Source: Benthicola sp039584685
Lineage (GTDB): Bacteria > Gemmatimonadota > Gemmatimonadetes > Palauibacterales > Palauibacteraceae
NCBI GenBank assembly: GCA_039584685.1
Contig: JBDGXI010000022.1
Coordinates: 1-33,551, forward strand
Reading direction: 5' to 3'
DNA: 33,551 nucleotides
Below the pieces are notes generated by a model. That model made no database searches. It was not told where the DNA came from and was given only the letters and a program-made list of their open reading frames with translations. Of the stretch, positions 23,502-31,419 are shown one piece after another; positions within the stretch are counted from its first letter, which is position 1; the number at the start of each line of letters is the position of its first letter. A program made the translations under genes and the position numbers.

Positions 23502-24551
23502 TTGGCAAAGACGGAAGACGAGGTCATGCGGGGGGATTTGGACGGCATACCCCGCGACAGGCTCCTGCAGATGCTGCGCTGGATGGTGTTGTCCAGGCGC
23601 TTCGAGGAAAAGACGGCCGAGGCCTACCAGACGGGCAAGATCGGTGGCTTCTGTCACCTGTATATCGGGCAGGAAGCGGTGGCGGTCGGTGCCATCGCCG
23701 CGCTGCGTGACGACGACTACGTGTTCACGGCATACCGGGACCACGCGCAGGCGCTGGTGCGCGGAGTGAACTCCGAGGCGGTGATGGCCGAGCTGTACGG
23801 CCGGATCGACGGAGCGTCCCGCGGTGCTGGCGGGTCGATGCACATCTTCGACCGTGACGTGAACTTCATGGGCGGCCACGGGATCGTCGGAACGCACCTC
23901 CCGCTGGCCGCGGGGGTGGGCTACGCGATCAAGTACCGCGGCGGCGACCAGGTGGTGCTGTGTTTCTTCGGCGACTCGGTCGTGAACGGCGGGCCGTTCC
24001 ACGAGGCCTTCAACATGGTGGCCAAGTGGGAGCTCCCCGTGGTGTACGTGGTGGAGAACAATTCCTATGGCATGGGCACCGACATCGACCGGGTGGCCGC
24101 CGTGGACGACCTGTTCACGCGAGCGTGCGCTTACCAGGGGAAGAAGGCCGAGCAGGTAGATGGGATGGACGTCCTCGCCGTGTACGACGCCACGACCCGG
24201 GCCGTGAAGCGCGCCCGCGAAACCTCGCGGCCGACGTTCATCGAGGCCCGAACGTACCGCTACCTGGGCCACTCGATGTCCGACCCGGCGCACGGCACCT
24301 ACCGGACGCGCGAAGAGGTGCAGGCCGAGCGGAAGAACGATGCGATCAACAGCCTCGCCGAGCGCATGGAAGAGGCGGGTCTGCTGACGGCGGACGAGTA
24401 CAAGGCCATGGACGCCGACGTGATCGCCGAAGTGGAGCGGGCGGCGGAGTTCGCCGAGGCGAGCGCCGTGCCGGGTCGCGGGGAGATCTATGCGCACGTG
24501 TACGCGGACGAGTACCGGGGCGGCCTGGACCGGAGGGACGCATGGCGGTGA
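23502..24551 (+). CDS. pdhA: Pyruvate dehydrogenase E1 alpha subunit
   Basis: 349 residues from the TTG start. This subunit binds thiamine diphosphate and, with the beta subunit, decarboxylates pyruvate and reductively acetylates E2. Family features: FCHLYIGQEAVAVGAIAAL, FTAYRDHAQALVRG, GRIDGASRGAGGSMHIFD, and HGIVGTHLPLAAGVGYA. The thiamine motif reads GDSVVNGGPFHEAFNMVA with D158 and, 28-29 residues later, N186/N187 in VVENNSYGMGT. The third residue is Ser (S159) where most E1 alpha chains have Gly (GDG). The phosphorylation-loop-like region YLGHSMSDPAHGTYRT is present. Its last ten bases overlap pdhB, so alpha and beta are translationally coupled in stoichiometric amounts. Pyruvate is the expected substrate given the complete E1-E2-E3 set beside it, although acetoin or 2-oxobutyrate E1s are related. 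Confidence 0.93.
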   Translation: MAKTEDEVMRGDLDGIPRDRLLQMLRWMVLSRRFEEKTAEAYQTGKIGGFCHLYIGQEAVAVGAIAALRDDDYVFTAYRDHAQALVRGVNSEAVMAELYGRIDGASRGAGGSMHIFDRDVNFMGGHGIVGTHLPLAAGVGYAIKYRGGDQVVLCFFGDSVVNGGPFHEAFNMVAKWELPVVYVVENNSYGMGTDIDRVAAVDDLFTRACAYQGKKAEQVDGMDVLAVYDATTRAVKRARETSRPTFIEARTYRYLGHSMSDPAHGTYRTREEVQAERKNDAINSLAERMEEAGLLTADEYKAMDADVIAEVERAAEFAEASAVPGRGEIYAHVYADEYRGGLDRRDAWR

Positions 24552-25525
24552 TCACCTACCGTGAGGCCCTGAATCGGGCGTTGCGCGAGGAAATGCAGCT
24601 CGACGACCGCGTGTTCATCATGGGTGAAGAGGTCGGCGAGTACGATGGTGCGTACAAGGTCAGCAAGGGCCTTCTGGACGAGTTCGGCGAAATGCGCGTG
24701 CGGGACACGCCGATCGCGGAGAACGGGTTCGCGGGCCTCGGAGTGGGCGCTGCAATCGCCGGCCTCAGGCCGGTGGTCGAGTTCATGACCTGGAATTTCG
24801 CGTTGCTGGCGTACGACGCCATCGTCAACTCCGCCGCCAAGATTCGCTACATGTCGGGTGGCCAGTTCACCGTGCCGATCGTGTTTCGAGGACCCGGCGG
24901 ATCGGCCCTGCAGCTGGCGGCGCAGCATTCGCAGGTGCCCGATCCATGGTACGCCAACATCCCCGGTCTCAAGGTGTGTACGCCGGCCACGCCGGCCGAC
25001 GCGCTGGGCCTTCTGAAGAGCGCGATTCGTGACGACGACCCGGTTGTGTTCATCGAGGGTGAGCTGCTGTACAACGTGAAGGGAGAGGTGCCGGACGGTG
25101 AGCACCTCGTCCCCATAGGCCTGGCGGACATCAAGCGGGCCGGCGAGGACGTGACGATCGTCACGCACTCGAAGATGCTCCACGTGGCGCTGGAGGCCGC
25201 GGACAAACTGGCCGCCGAGGACGAAGTCGACGCCGAGGTGGTGGACCTTCGCAGTCTTCGCCCGCTCGACCTGGACACGTACGTGGATTCCGTGAAGAAG
25301 ACGAATAGGGCCGTCGTCCTCGAGGAAGGCTGGCCGACCGCCGGCATCGGTGCGCAGGTCGTAGACGACATCCAGCGTGAGGCATTCGACTATCTCGACG
25401 CCCCGGTGGCTCGCGTGTCGGGGCTCGACGTCCCGATGCACTACGCCCGCACCCTCGAAAAGCTCATCGTGCCGGACGCCGACGCCGTGGTGAACGCGGT
25501 CAGGCACGTCTGCTATCTGGACTGA
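24542..25525 (+). CDS. pdhB: Pyruvate dehydrogenase E1 beta subunit
   Basis: 327 residues. Starts at ATG 24542, ten bases before the pdhA stop, with GGAGGG upstream. Transketolase-like features: ITYREALNRALREEMQLDDRVFIMGEEVGEYDGAYKVSKGL, DTPIAENGFAGLGVGAA, VEFMTWNFALLAYDAIVNSAAK and FRGPGGSALQLAAQHSQ, then a C-terminal domain with VVDLRSLRPLDLDTYVDSVKKTNRAVVLEEGW. E60-type glutamate of the thiamine site sits in the IAENGF segment as in other E1 beta chains. Together with pdhA it forms the alpha2beta2 E1 that feeds acetyl groups to the lipoyl E2 encoded 12 bases downstream. Length and every conserved block agree with PDH E1 beta, so the assignment is firm. Confidence 0.96.
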   Translation: MAVITYREALNRALREEMQLDDRVFIMGEEVGEYDGAYKVSKGLLDEFGEMRVRDTPIAENGFAGLGVGAAIAGLRPVVEFMTWNFALLAYDAIVNSAAKIRYMSGGQFTVPIVFRGPGGSALQLAAQHSQVPDPWYANIPGLKVCTPATPADALGLLKSAIRDDDPVVFIEGELLYNVKGEVPDGEHLVPIGLADIKRAGEDVTIVTHSKMLHVALEAADKLAAEDEVDAEVVDLRSLRPLDLDTYVDSVKKTNRAVVLEEGWPTAGIGAQVVDDIQREAFDYLDAPVARVSGLDVPMHYARTLEKLIVPDADAVVNAVRHVCYLD

Positions 25526-25537
25526 GGGCTTCTAAGA

Positions 25538-26836
25538 ATGGCAACGAAAGTCGTGATGGCGCAGCTCAGCCCGACGATGGAAGAGGGCAAGCTGCTCGAG
25601 TGGAAGGTCGCGGAGGGCGATACGATCGAGGCCAGCGACCTGCTGGCCGAGATCGAGACCGACAAGGCCAACATGGACATCGAGGCCCTGGGCGGAGGAG
25701 TCGTGCTGAAGATCCTCGTCCAGGCCGGTGAGACCGTGCCCGTCGGCGCGCTGATCGGGATCATCGGAGAGGAGGGCGAGGACATTTCGGCCCTCCTGGC
25801 CGAGGCCGAGGCGGCGGCTTCGGGGACTCCGGTGCAGGCCGAACCGGTCGAGGCCCCGCCGTCCGACCCGCCACCCGTCGCGGAGGAAGTCGTGGTGCCG
25901 CCCGCGCCGATCGAGCATCCGCACAGTCACGCGGGCGAGTCGGCGGTAACGGGCAGAATGAAAGCATCACCGGTGGCGCGTCGGATGGCGGACGAAGCTG
26001 GCCTGCGCGTGGCTGACATCTCTGGATCCGGCCCTGGTGGGCGGGTGGTCAAGCGAGACGTCGAGGCGGCGATCGCAGCCGGGGCGTCGGAGCCCCCGCC
26101 GGCCGCCGCTCCTGTACCAGCCCGTTCCGGGGCGCCGCTCGGTCTGCCTCGGCTCGTGGACGAAACGCTCGAGCCGTCGCAGATGCGGAAGGCAATCGCC
26201 CGCAGACTGGTGACATCGATCGGGCCGGTTCCCCATTTCTTCCTCACGACCGAGGTGGACATGGGCCGGGTGCTGGAGCTCAGAAAGGCGATGAACGCCC
26301 GACTCGAGCCGGGGAAGATCGGTGTCAACGACATCCTGGTGAAGGTGACCGCCGAGGCCCTGGCGCGTCATCCGGAGATCAACGCGTCCTGGCAGGGTGA
26401 TACCATTCAGCGGCACGGATCGGTGGACATAGGGATCGCCGTCGCTATCGAGGACGGACTCATCACGCCCGTCCTGCGCGGCGCCGACCGCAAGGGTCTT
26501 CTGCAGATTTCCGCCGAGGCCTCCGAGCTGATCGGACGGGCGCGGGATAAACGTCTGCTTCCGGAGGAGTACCAGGGTGCGACGTTCTCGGTCAGCAACC
26601 TGGGAATGTTCGACATCGACCAGTTCACGGCGATCATCAATCCGCCTGAAGCCGCCATCCTGGCGGTCGGTGCCACTTCGGAGAAGGCGGTGGTGGTGGA
26701 CGGAGAGATCACGGTCCGACAGCGCATGCGGGTGACCATGTCGTGCGATCATCGGGTGATCGACGGCGCGTCCGGAGCCCGCTTCCTGCAGACCTTCAAG
26801 GCGATGATGGAGAACCCGCTCGAGCTGCTGCTCTAG
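25538..26836 (+). CDS. pdhC: Dihydrolipoamide acetyltransferase E2 (one lipoyl domain)
   Basis: 432 residues. Domains in order: one N-terminal lipoyl domain with the modified lysine K43 in EIETDKANMD; an Ala/Pro/Glu-rich flexible linker (about 88-135); a peripheral subunit-binding domain (about 145-180, SPVARRMADEAGLRVADISGSGPGGRVVKRDVEAA); a second linker; and the catalytic domain (about 205-432) with the active-site DHRVIDG (H405, D409). E2 passes the acetyl group from lipoyl to CoA and forms the core of the complex. A single lipoyl domain is the simple form, unlike E. coli with three. The lipoyl synthase and ligase genes on either side supply its cofactor. It starts 12 bases after pdhB, in the same operon. 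Confidence 0.96.
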   Translation: MATKVVMAQLSPTMEEGKLLEWKVAEGDTIEASDLLAEIETDKANMDIEALGGGVVLKILVQAGETVPVGALIGIIGEEGEDISALLAEAEAAASGTPVQAEPVEAPPSDPPPVAEEVVVPPAPIEHPHSHAGESAVTGRMKASPVARRMADEAGLRVADISGSGPGGRVVKRDVEAAIAAGASEPPPAAAPVPARSGAPLGLPRLVDETLEPSQMRKAIARRLVTSIGPVPHFFLTTEVDMGRVLELRKAMNARLEPGKIGVNDILVKVTAEALARHPEINASWQGDTIQRHGSVDIGIAVAIEDGLITPVLRGADRKGLLQISAEASELIGRARDKRLLPEEYQGATFSVSNLGMFDIDQFTAIINPPEAAILAVGATSEKAVVVDGEITVRQRMRVTMSCDHRVIDGASGARFLQTFKAMMENPLELLL

Positions 26837-26857
26837 CACCGGCCGGGCGGGCACCAT

Positions 26858-26871
26858 CCGGCGCGCGCCGG
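26858..26871. repeat. 14-base GC palindrome between pdhC and lpd
   Basis: CCGGCGCGCGCCGG is a perfect palindrome in the 60-base spacer. It has no T-tract, so it is not a terminator. It may be a fortuitous high-GC dyad. Confidence 0.35.
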
Positions 26872-26896
26872 GGAACGAACCGAACGAGGCGAATCG

Positions 26897-28306
26897 ATGG
26901 CTGACAAGCTCGACATACTGGTGATCGGAGCCGGCCCGGCCGGCTACGTGTGCGCGATCCGGGCGGCGCAGCTCGGCCTGAAGACCGGGTGCGTCGAAGC
27001 ATCCTTCTACGAGGGCGGGTTGGGCGGCACGTGCCTCAACTGGGGCTGCATCCCGGCCAAGGCGCTTCTGGAGAGCGCTTCCCTCGCCGAGACCCTGAAG
27101 ATGCACGGCGACGAGATGGGAGTGCGGGCCGAGAACGTGGTCTACGACATGAGCGCCGCGGTGGACCGGAGCCGGTTCATCAGCGAAAAGCTCACGGGCG
27201 GAATCCGGTTTCTGTTCAAGAAGAACGACGTGGAGCTGTTCGAGGGTCGCGGCCGAATTGCCGGGCAGGGCACCGTCGAGGTCACACCCGGTGAAGGCTC
27301 CCCGTACATGGTGGAGGCCACGAACATCGTCGTCGCCACCGGCGCCACGATGATGTCGTTTCCCGGTTTCGAGATCGACGGCCACAAGGTGATCGGGAGT
27401 CGCGAGGCGCTGGCCCTGAGGAATCTGCCGGAGCGCATGGTCGTGGTGGGCGGCGGATACGTGGGCGTCGAGTTCGCGGACGTGTTCAGCGCGTTCGGAG
27501 TGGACGTCACGGTGGTCGAGATGCTGGATACCCTGGTCCCGGTCTCCGATCCCGAGGTCGGGAAGACCCTGGCGCGATCGTTCAAGAAGCGTGGAATGAA
27601 GATCAAGACGGGCACCAAGGTGGTGGCGCTGGATCGTGAAGCCAGCCCGATGGTACTCACGGTGGAGTCGAGCAAGGGCGAAGAAAAGATCGAGACCGAT
27701 CTCCTGCTCATGGCCGTGGGCCGCAAGCCGTTCACCGAAGGTCTGGGGCTCCAGGAGCTGGGCGTCGAGATGGACGGCCCGTGGATCAGAATCAACGAAT
27801 GGTGCGAGGCGAGCGTACCGGGCATCTACGCGATCGGAGACGTGGCCGGGCAGCCGATGCTGGCTCACAAGGGCTCGCACGAGGGGATCGTGGCCGCCGA
27901 ACGGATCGCCGGCGTGGGCGAGCATCCGATGCGGTACGACAACATCCCGAGCGTCGGCTACTGTCACCCGGAGGTCGCCAGCATCGGTCTCACGGAGGAC
28001 GAGGCGAAGGAGGCCGGGCACGAGGTGAAGGTGGGCAAGTACCCGTTGACCTCGCACGGTCGCGCCCTGTCGGCGGGTCACAACCAAGGGTTCGTGAAGA
28101 TCATCGCCGATGCGAAGTACGGTGAGATCCTGGGTGTGCACATGATCGGCCACAACGTCAGTGAGTTGATCGGCGAGGCCGGAATGGCGAGGGCCCTCGA
28201 GTCTACGGTCGAGGAGATCGCGGCTCACCCGCACGCGCACCCGAGCATGGCAGAGGCGGTGATGGAAGCGGCGCTCGCGGTCATGGATCGTGCGATACAC
28301 ATCTGA
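26897..28306 (+). CDS. lpd: Dihydrolipoyl dehydrogenase (E3)
   Basis: 469 residues of the FAD-linked pyridine nucleotide disulfide oxidoreductase family. It reoxidises dihydrolipoyl-E2 and passes electrons through FAD to NAD+. Seen directly: the Rossmann start ILVIGAGPAGYVCAIRAAQLG, the redox disulfide GGTCLNWGCIPAK (C46, C51), the NAD-binding VVGGGYVGVEFADVFSAFGVDVTVVE, the FAD motif GIYAIGDVAGQPMLAHKGSHEG, and the C-terminal active-site His region AAHPHAHPSMAEAVMEAAL. ATG 26897 has GAGG seven bases upstream. This is the single E3 in the window and may serve both the pyruvate complex and the fused E1 at 7.9 kb. lipB follows ten bases after the stop. Confidence 0.97.
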   Translation: MADKLDILVIGAGPAGYVCAIRAAQLGLKTGCVEASFYEGGLGGTCLNWGCIPAKALLESASLAETLKMHGDEMGVRAENVVYDMSAAVDRSRFISEKLTGGIRFLFKKNDVELFEGRGRIAGQGTVEVTPGEGSPYMVEATNIVVATGATMMSFPGFEIDGHKVIGSREALALRNLPERMVVVGGGYVGVEFADVFSAFGVDVTVVEMLDTLVPVSDPEVGKTLARSFKKRGMKIKTGTKVVALDREASPMVLTVESSKGEEKIETDLLLMAVGRKPFTEGLGLQELGVEMDGPWIRINEWCEASVPGIYAIGDVAGQPMLAHKGSHEGIVAAERIAGVGEHPMRYDNIPSVGYCHPEVASIGLTEDEAKEAGHEVKVGKYPLTSHGRALSAGHNQGFVKIIADAKYGEILGVHMIGHNVSELIGEAGMARALESTVEEIAAHPHAHPSMAEAVMEAALAVMDRAIHI

Positions 28307-28316
28307 CGGTGAGACG

Positions 28317-29072
28317 GTGAATTCGATCCACCTGGTTCCGGTCGAAGGGCGGGTGCCTTATGCCGCGGCTCTCGAGTGGCAGCGGAACCTGGCGCGTGCG
28401 AAGATGGCAGGCGGAGTGCTGGAGGACCTCGTGCTCCTCCTGGAACACGAGCCGGTGCTGACACTCGGTCGCGGCGCTCACCAATCCAATGTCCTGGCTC
28501 CTCGCGAGATCCTGGACGTCGCAGGTGTCCAGACCGTGGAAGTAGAGCGTGGCGGTGACGTGACGTATCACGGACCGGGTCAGATGGTCGGGTATCCGAT
28601 CCTCGACCTGAATCGCTGGAAACGTGACCTGCACTGGTATCTGCGGCAGCTCGAGCAGACGCTGATCGACACCTTGCGTGCCCTGGGCCTTAGAGGTTTC
28701 CGCTACCCCGGATACACGGGCGTGTGGGTCGGGGACCAACGGTACCTGTCGGCCGCCGGCCGGGCGGCCGGGCGAGTGCGCAAGATCGCTTCGATCGGCA
28801 TACACGTGAGCCGCTGGGTCACCTGGCACGGCTTCGCGCTCAACGTGACGAACGAGACGCTGCGGAACTTCGGGCTCATAACGCCGTGCGGGATCGATCA
28901 GATTCGGATGACGACGCTCGAGTCAGAGGGAGCGCCGCACGGTTGGGAAGCGGTGCGCAGTGCGCTCGGATTCGGGCTGGGCCGTGCTTTCGAATGTTCG
29001 GTTCACCTCACGCCGTCGGTGCCGGTCGGGGAGCACCCGATCCTGGACCCGGCGACCATCCAGCCGATGTGA
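28317..29072 (+). CDS. lipB: Lipoate-protein ligase B (octanoyltransferase)
   Basis: 251 residues from GTG 28317; a GTG at 28290 would overlap lpd by 17 bases and add nine residues. LipB moves octanoyl from acyl carrier protein to the lipoyl-domain lysine, the step before LipA. Hallmarks: LLLEHEPVLTLGRGAHQSN, ERGGDVTYHGPGQMVGYPILDL, the catalytic lysine K156 in RKIASIGIHVSRWVTWHGFALNV, and the catalytic cysteine C191 in ITPCGI. All are textbook LipB motifs. It lies between lpd and the serine dehydratase genes, so this operon holds both halves of de novo lipoylation (LipA and LipB) around the E1-E2-E3 genes. Confidence 0.96.
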   Translation: MNSIHLVPVEGRVPYAAALEWQRNLARAKMAGGVLEDLVLLLEHEPVLTLGRGAHQSNVLAPREILDVAGVQTVEVERGGDVTYHGPGQMVGYPILDLNRWKRDLHWYLRQLEQTLIDTLRALGLRGFRYPGYTGVWVGDQRYLSAAGRAAGRVRKIASIGIHVSRWVTWHGFALNVTNETLRNFGLITPCGIDQIRMTTLESEGAPHGWEAVRSALGFGLGRAFECSVHLTPSVPVGEHPILDPATIQPM

Positions 29073-29075
29073 CGA

Positions 29076-29744
29076 ATGACCACACTGTTCGACATCCTGG
29101 GTCCCCGCATGGTCGGTCCCTCGAGCAGCCACACGGCCGGCGCCTGCCGGCTGGGCTACGTGGTGCAGGCCATCCTGGGCGGGATGCCGGACCGGGCCGT
29201 CGTCGGCCTGCACGGCAGCTTCGCGATGACGGGCGAGGGTCACGGGACCCGTACCGCGATCACGGGCGGACTCCTGGGACACCGGCCGGATGACGAACGG
29301 CTGCGCGAGGCAGAGGCCGAGGCGGCGGAGAAGGGGCTCGAGGTGGAGTTCCGCAAGGTCGATCTCGGGAGTGACGCGCACCCCAACAGCGCGGTGTTCG
29401 AAGTCGCGCGCGCGGGCGAGCGGATCGCTATCACGGGCTGCTCGATCGGTGGAGGTCGGATCCGGGTCCAGGAGATCGACGGATTCGCCGTGGACCTCTC
29501 GGGGTCGCTGCCGGCGATAGTGGTGGTGGCCGACGACGTGCCGGGAACGGTAGCCCGGATCACGGGCCTCATCGCCGAGCGCGGCCTCAACGTGGCCACC
29601 GTGCGCGTGGACCGGACGGGACGCGGCGAGCGGGCCTTGATGACCATAGAGACCGACGAGGACGTGCCGGACGACGTCCTCGCCGAGCTGGCGGGTCAGT
29701 CCTGGGTCCACTGGATCCGCAACGTCCACCAGCTGAACGCGTGA
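29076..29744 (+). CDS. sdaAB: L-serine dehydratase beta subunit
   Basis: 222 residues starting three bases after the lipB stop. It is the small subunit of the two-chain, iron-sulfur L-serine dehydratase that converts serine to pyruvate and ammonia. Seen: the N-terminal FDILGPRMVGPSSSHTAGACRLG, the HGSFAMTGEGHGTRTAITGGLLGHRPDD block, and SIGGGRIRVQEIDG. The last about 70 residues form an ACT domain (AIVVVADDVPGTVARITGLIAERGLNVATVRVDRTGRGE), expected to bind serine or another amino acid and control activity. The alpha subunit follows 16 bases after its stop. Product pyruvate is the substrate of the dehydrogenase encoded upstream in the same run. Confidence 0.95.
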   Translation: MTTLFDILGPRMVGPSSSHTAGACRLGYVVQAILGGMPDRAVVGLHGSFAMTGEGHGTRTAITGGLLGHRPDDERLREAEAEAAEKGLEVEFRKVDLGSDAHPNSAVFEVARAGERIAITGCSIGGGRIRVQEIDGFAVDLSGSLPAIVVVADDVPGTVARITGLIAERGLNVATVRVDRTGRGERALMTIETDEDVPDDVLAELAGQSWVHWIRNVHQLNA

Positions 29745-29760
29745 GCGGGGAGGACGCACG

Positions 29761-30690
29761 GTGATTCGCTCATTCGCGGACTGGTTCGAGCAGGCCGGGT
29801 CCGATGGGATCGGACTGGCCGAGTTCGTGGAGCGGCGAGAGGTGAAAGAGACCGGTGCCAGCCGTGAAGCCATTCGAAGGCGAATCGAGGATGCGCTCGC
29901 CGTCATGCGGCAGGCGGTGCAGGAGGGGTTGGAGGAATCCGGCACCTCGCCTTCCGGGCTCACGGGCGGGCGCTCCGGGCGATTGGCCGGCGATGGACCC
30001 CGTCTGCTCGGGGAAGGTTTCACGGCGATGCTGTCGCACGCGATCGCCACCCTGGAGACGAACGCCCGCATGGGCCTGATCATGGCCACGCCGACGGCGG
30101 GCGCCGCCGGTGTCGTCCCCGCCGTCCTGTTCACGCTGGCCCCGGTCCGTGGCTGGTCGGACGAGCAGCTGGTGGACGCGATGCTGGTGGCCGGGGGAGC
30201 AGGGATCATCATCGCCGAGAGAGCGTCGATCGCTGGCGCCGGTGGCGGATGCCAGGCCGAGACCGGGAGCGCCGCAGCGATGGCGGCGGCTGCGGTGACA
30301 TGGCTGGAAGGGGGCAGCGACGCACAGGTGGCGACGGCCGTGGCGCTCACCATCCAGGGGATGCTCGGCCTGATCTGCGACCCGGTCGCCGGCCTGGTGG
30401 AGATTCCGTGCGCCTACCGCAACGCGTCGGCCGCGGTGAACGCCGTCGCTTCGGCGGAAATGGCGCTCGCGGGGCTAGATTTTCCGATCCCGGTAGACGA
30501 GGTCGTGGACGTGATGGGCGATGTGGGAACGAAGATGGACGTTCGCTTCCGGGAGACGGCGCTCGGCGGACTGGCGGCGACGCCCGCCGGACAGGAAATT
30601 GCCGCGCGTGCGGGGATGACGGAGCTCGTCCAGCTGCAGCGCAAGGGAAGCACGAGAGGCGAGGGATCGGCCCGGTTCGGGCCATCATGA
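29761..30690 (+). CDS. sdaAA: L-serine dehydratase alpha subunit
   Basis: 309 residues, GTG start. It holds the catalytic [4Fe-4S] cluster. The three ligand cysteines are visible at C164 (GAGGGCQAETG), C206 (LGLICDPVAG) and C217 (VEIPCAYRN), with spacings 42 and 11, identical to those of E. coli serine dehydratases. Other family blocks are SHAIATLETNARMGLIMATPTAGAAGVVPAVL and TKMDVRFRETALGGLAATPAG. The cluster site faces the serine hydroxyl and acts as a Lewis acid. An N-terminal helical stretch of about 60 residues precedes the core. The next in-frame ATG overlaps its stop, but the true downstream gene starts at 30702. Confidence 0.96.
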   Translation: MIRSFADWFEQAGSDGIGLAEFVERREVKETGASREAIRRRIEDALAVMRQAVQEGLEESGTSPSGLTGGRSGRLAGDGPRLLGEGFTAMLSHAIATLETNARMGLIMATPTAGAAGVVPAVLFTLAPVRGWSDEQLVDAMLVAGGAGIIIAERASIAGAGGGCQAETGSAAAMAAAAVTWLEGGSDAQVATAVALTIQGMLGLICDPVAGLVEIPCAYRNASAAVNAVASAEMALAGLDFPIPVDEVVDVMGDVGTKMDVRFRETALGGLAATPAGQEIAARAGMTELVQLQRKGSTRGEGSARFGPS

Positions 30691-30701
30691 TAGGAGCACG
30701 A

Positions 30702-30851
30702 ATGGTTCTCGGAATACTGTTGGCGGCCGCGATCGGACTTGGCGCCATCCTGGGGTTGCTGGCCGAAATGCCGCCGAAACAGATCGCGCTGCAGTGCGCG
30801 GTGATGGGCGGTGCGATGCTTGGCTTCTACGGGCTGGTCAATCTGCTGTAG
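30702..30851 (+). CDS. Small two-helix membrane protein
   Basis: 49 residues, not recognised. AGGAG (30692-30696) lies five bases before the ATG, a better start than the ATG at 30687 that overlaps the sdaAA stop. Two hydrophobic helices (about 1-21 and 28-49) are separated by the short polar link EMPPKQ, giving a hairpin-like membrane protein. It begins 12 bases after sdaAA and is the last gene of the plus-strand run before the hairpin at 30862. No function can be assigned. Confidence 0.6.
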   Translation: MVLGILLAAAIGLGAILGLLAEMPPKQIALQCAVMGGAMLGFYGLVNLL

Positions 30852-30861
30852 GCTCGACCGT

Positions 30862-30893
30862 GGCCGGCGATCAGCCGCCGGCCTTCCGTTCTC
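30862..30893 (+). terminator. Possible terminator after the pdh-lip-sda run
   Basis: GGCCGGCG (30862-30869) pairs with CGCCGGCC (30876-30883) around a 6-base loop, followed on the plus strand by TTCCGTTCTC, moderately T-rich. The stem overlaps the stop of the convergent thioesterase gene. A plausible but imperfect intrinsic terminator. Confidence 0.45.
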
Positions 30894-31419
30894 TTCTCAC
30901 CCGACGTCTCTTCGCCAGTTCGAGGCGTGCTTCCCGTCTTTCTTCCGCGTCCCGATGCCGCCGGTATTCGTCTTCGGTCCGAATCTGCAGTTTCGGAACG
31001 GCACATGGTCGTCCCTCCGGATCCAGCGCCACCATGGTGACGTAGCACGAGTTCGTGTGGCGGCTGTCCCCGCCCGTCACGGGCTCGGCCGTGACCCGCA
31101 CCCCGATCTCCATCGAGGTCCTTCCAACCGTATTCACGGAGGCCCGGACGGTGACCACCTCCCCGATCTGGATAGGGGAACGGAAATCGACCTGGTCGAA
31201 GCTCGCCGTGACGCAGGGCCGTCCCGCGTGTCGCGTCGCGCACACGTAGGCGATGCGGTCCACGGCGGCCAGGATCACGCCCCCGAATACATTGCCCATC
31301 AGGTTCGTGTCCTGCGGAGCCATGAGCTGAGTCATGATGACCTGGGATTGCGGAACAGGCCGAGACTCGTCGCGCCCATTCCCGATGAGGACTGGAAGGT
31401 CGGGGATCGTCGGGCTCAC
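30871..31419 (-). CDS. Acyl-CoA thioesterase (hotdog fold, YciA/BACH type)
   Basis: 182 residues. GTG 31419 is chosen because GGAGG lies four bases upstream and the start overlaps the previous stop as GTGA. The hotdog signature DTNLMGNVFGGVILAAVD (N39, G42, G46, G47, D54) marks a hydrolase of the YciA/ACOT family, which cleaves acyl-CoA to free acid and CoA in the cytoplasm. FRSPIQIGEVVTVRASVNTVGRTSMEIGVRV is the second typical block. The last about 30 residues are highly charged (Arg, Glu, Lys) and may be a disordered tail. It is the second gene of a two-gene unit after a DUF2231-like membrane protein. Substrate chain length cannot be read. Confidence 0.9.
   Translation of the reverse strand: MSPTIPDLPVLIGNGRDESRPVPQSQVIMTQLMAPQDTNLMGNVFGGVILAAVDRIAYVCATRHAGRPCVTASFDQVDFRSPIQIGEVVTVRASVNTVGRTSMEIGVRVTAEPVTGGDSRHTNSCYVTMVALDPEGRPCAVPKLQIRTEDEYRRHRDAEERREARLELAKRRRVRRERKAGG

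Noticed and set aside
26858..26871. Terminator between pdhC and lpd
   Set aside because: A perfect palindrome but with no loop and no T-tract; the operon most likely reads through.
25967..28300. 777-codon open frame opposite pdhC and lpd
   Set aside because: Runs across two strong genes in antisense and has no family signature.
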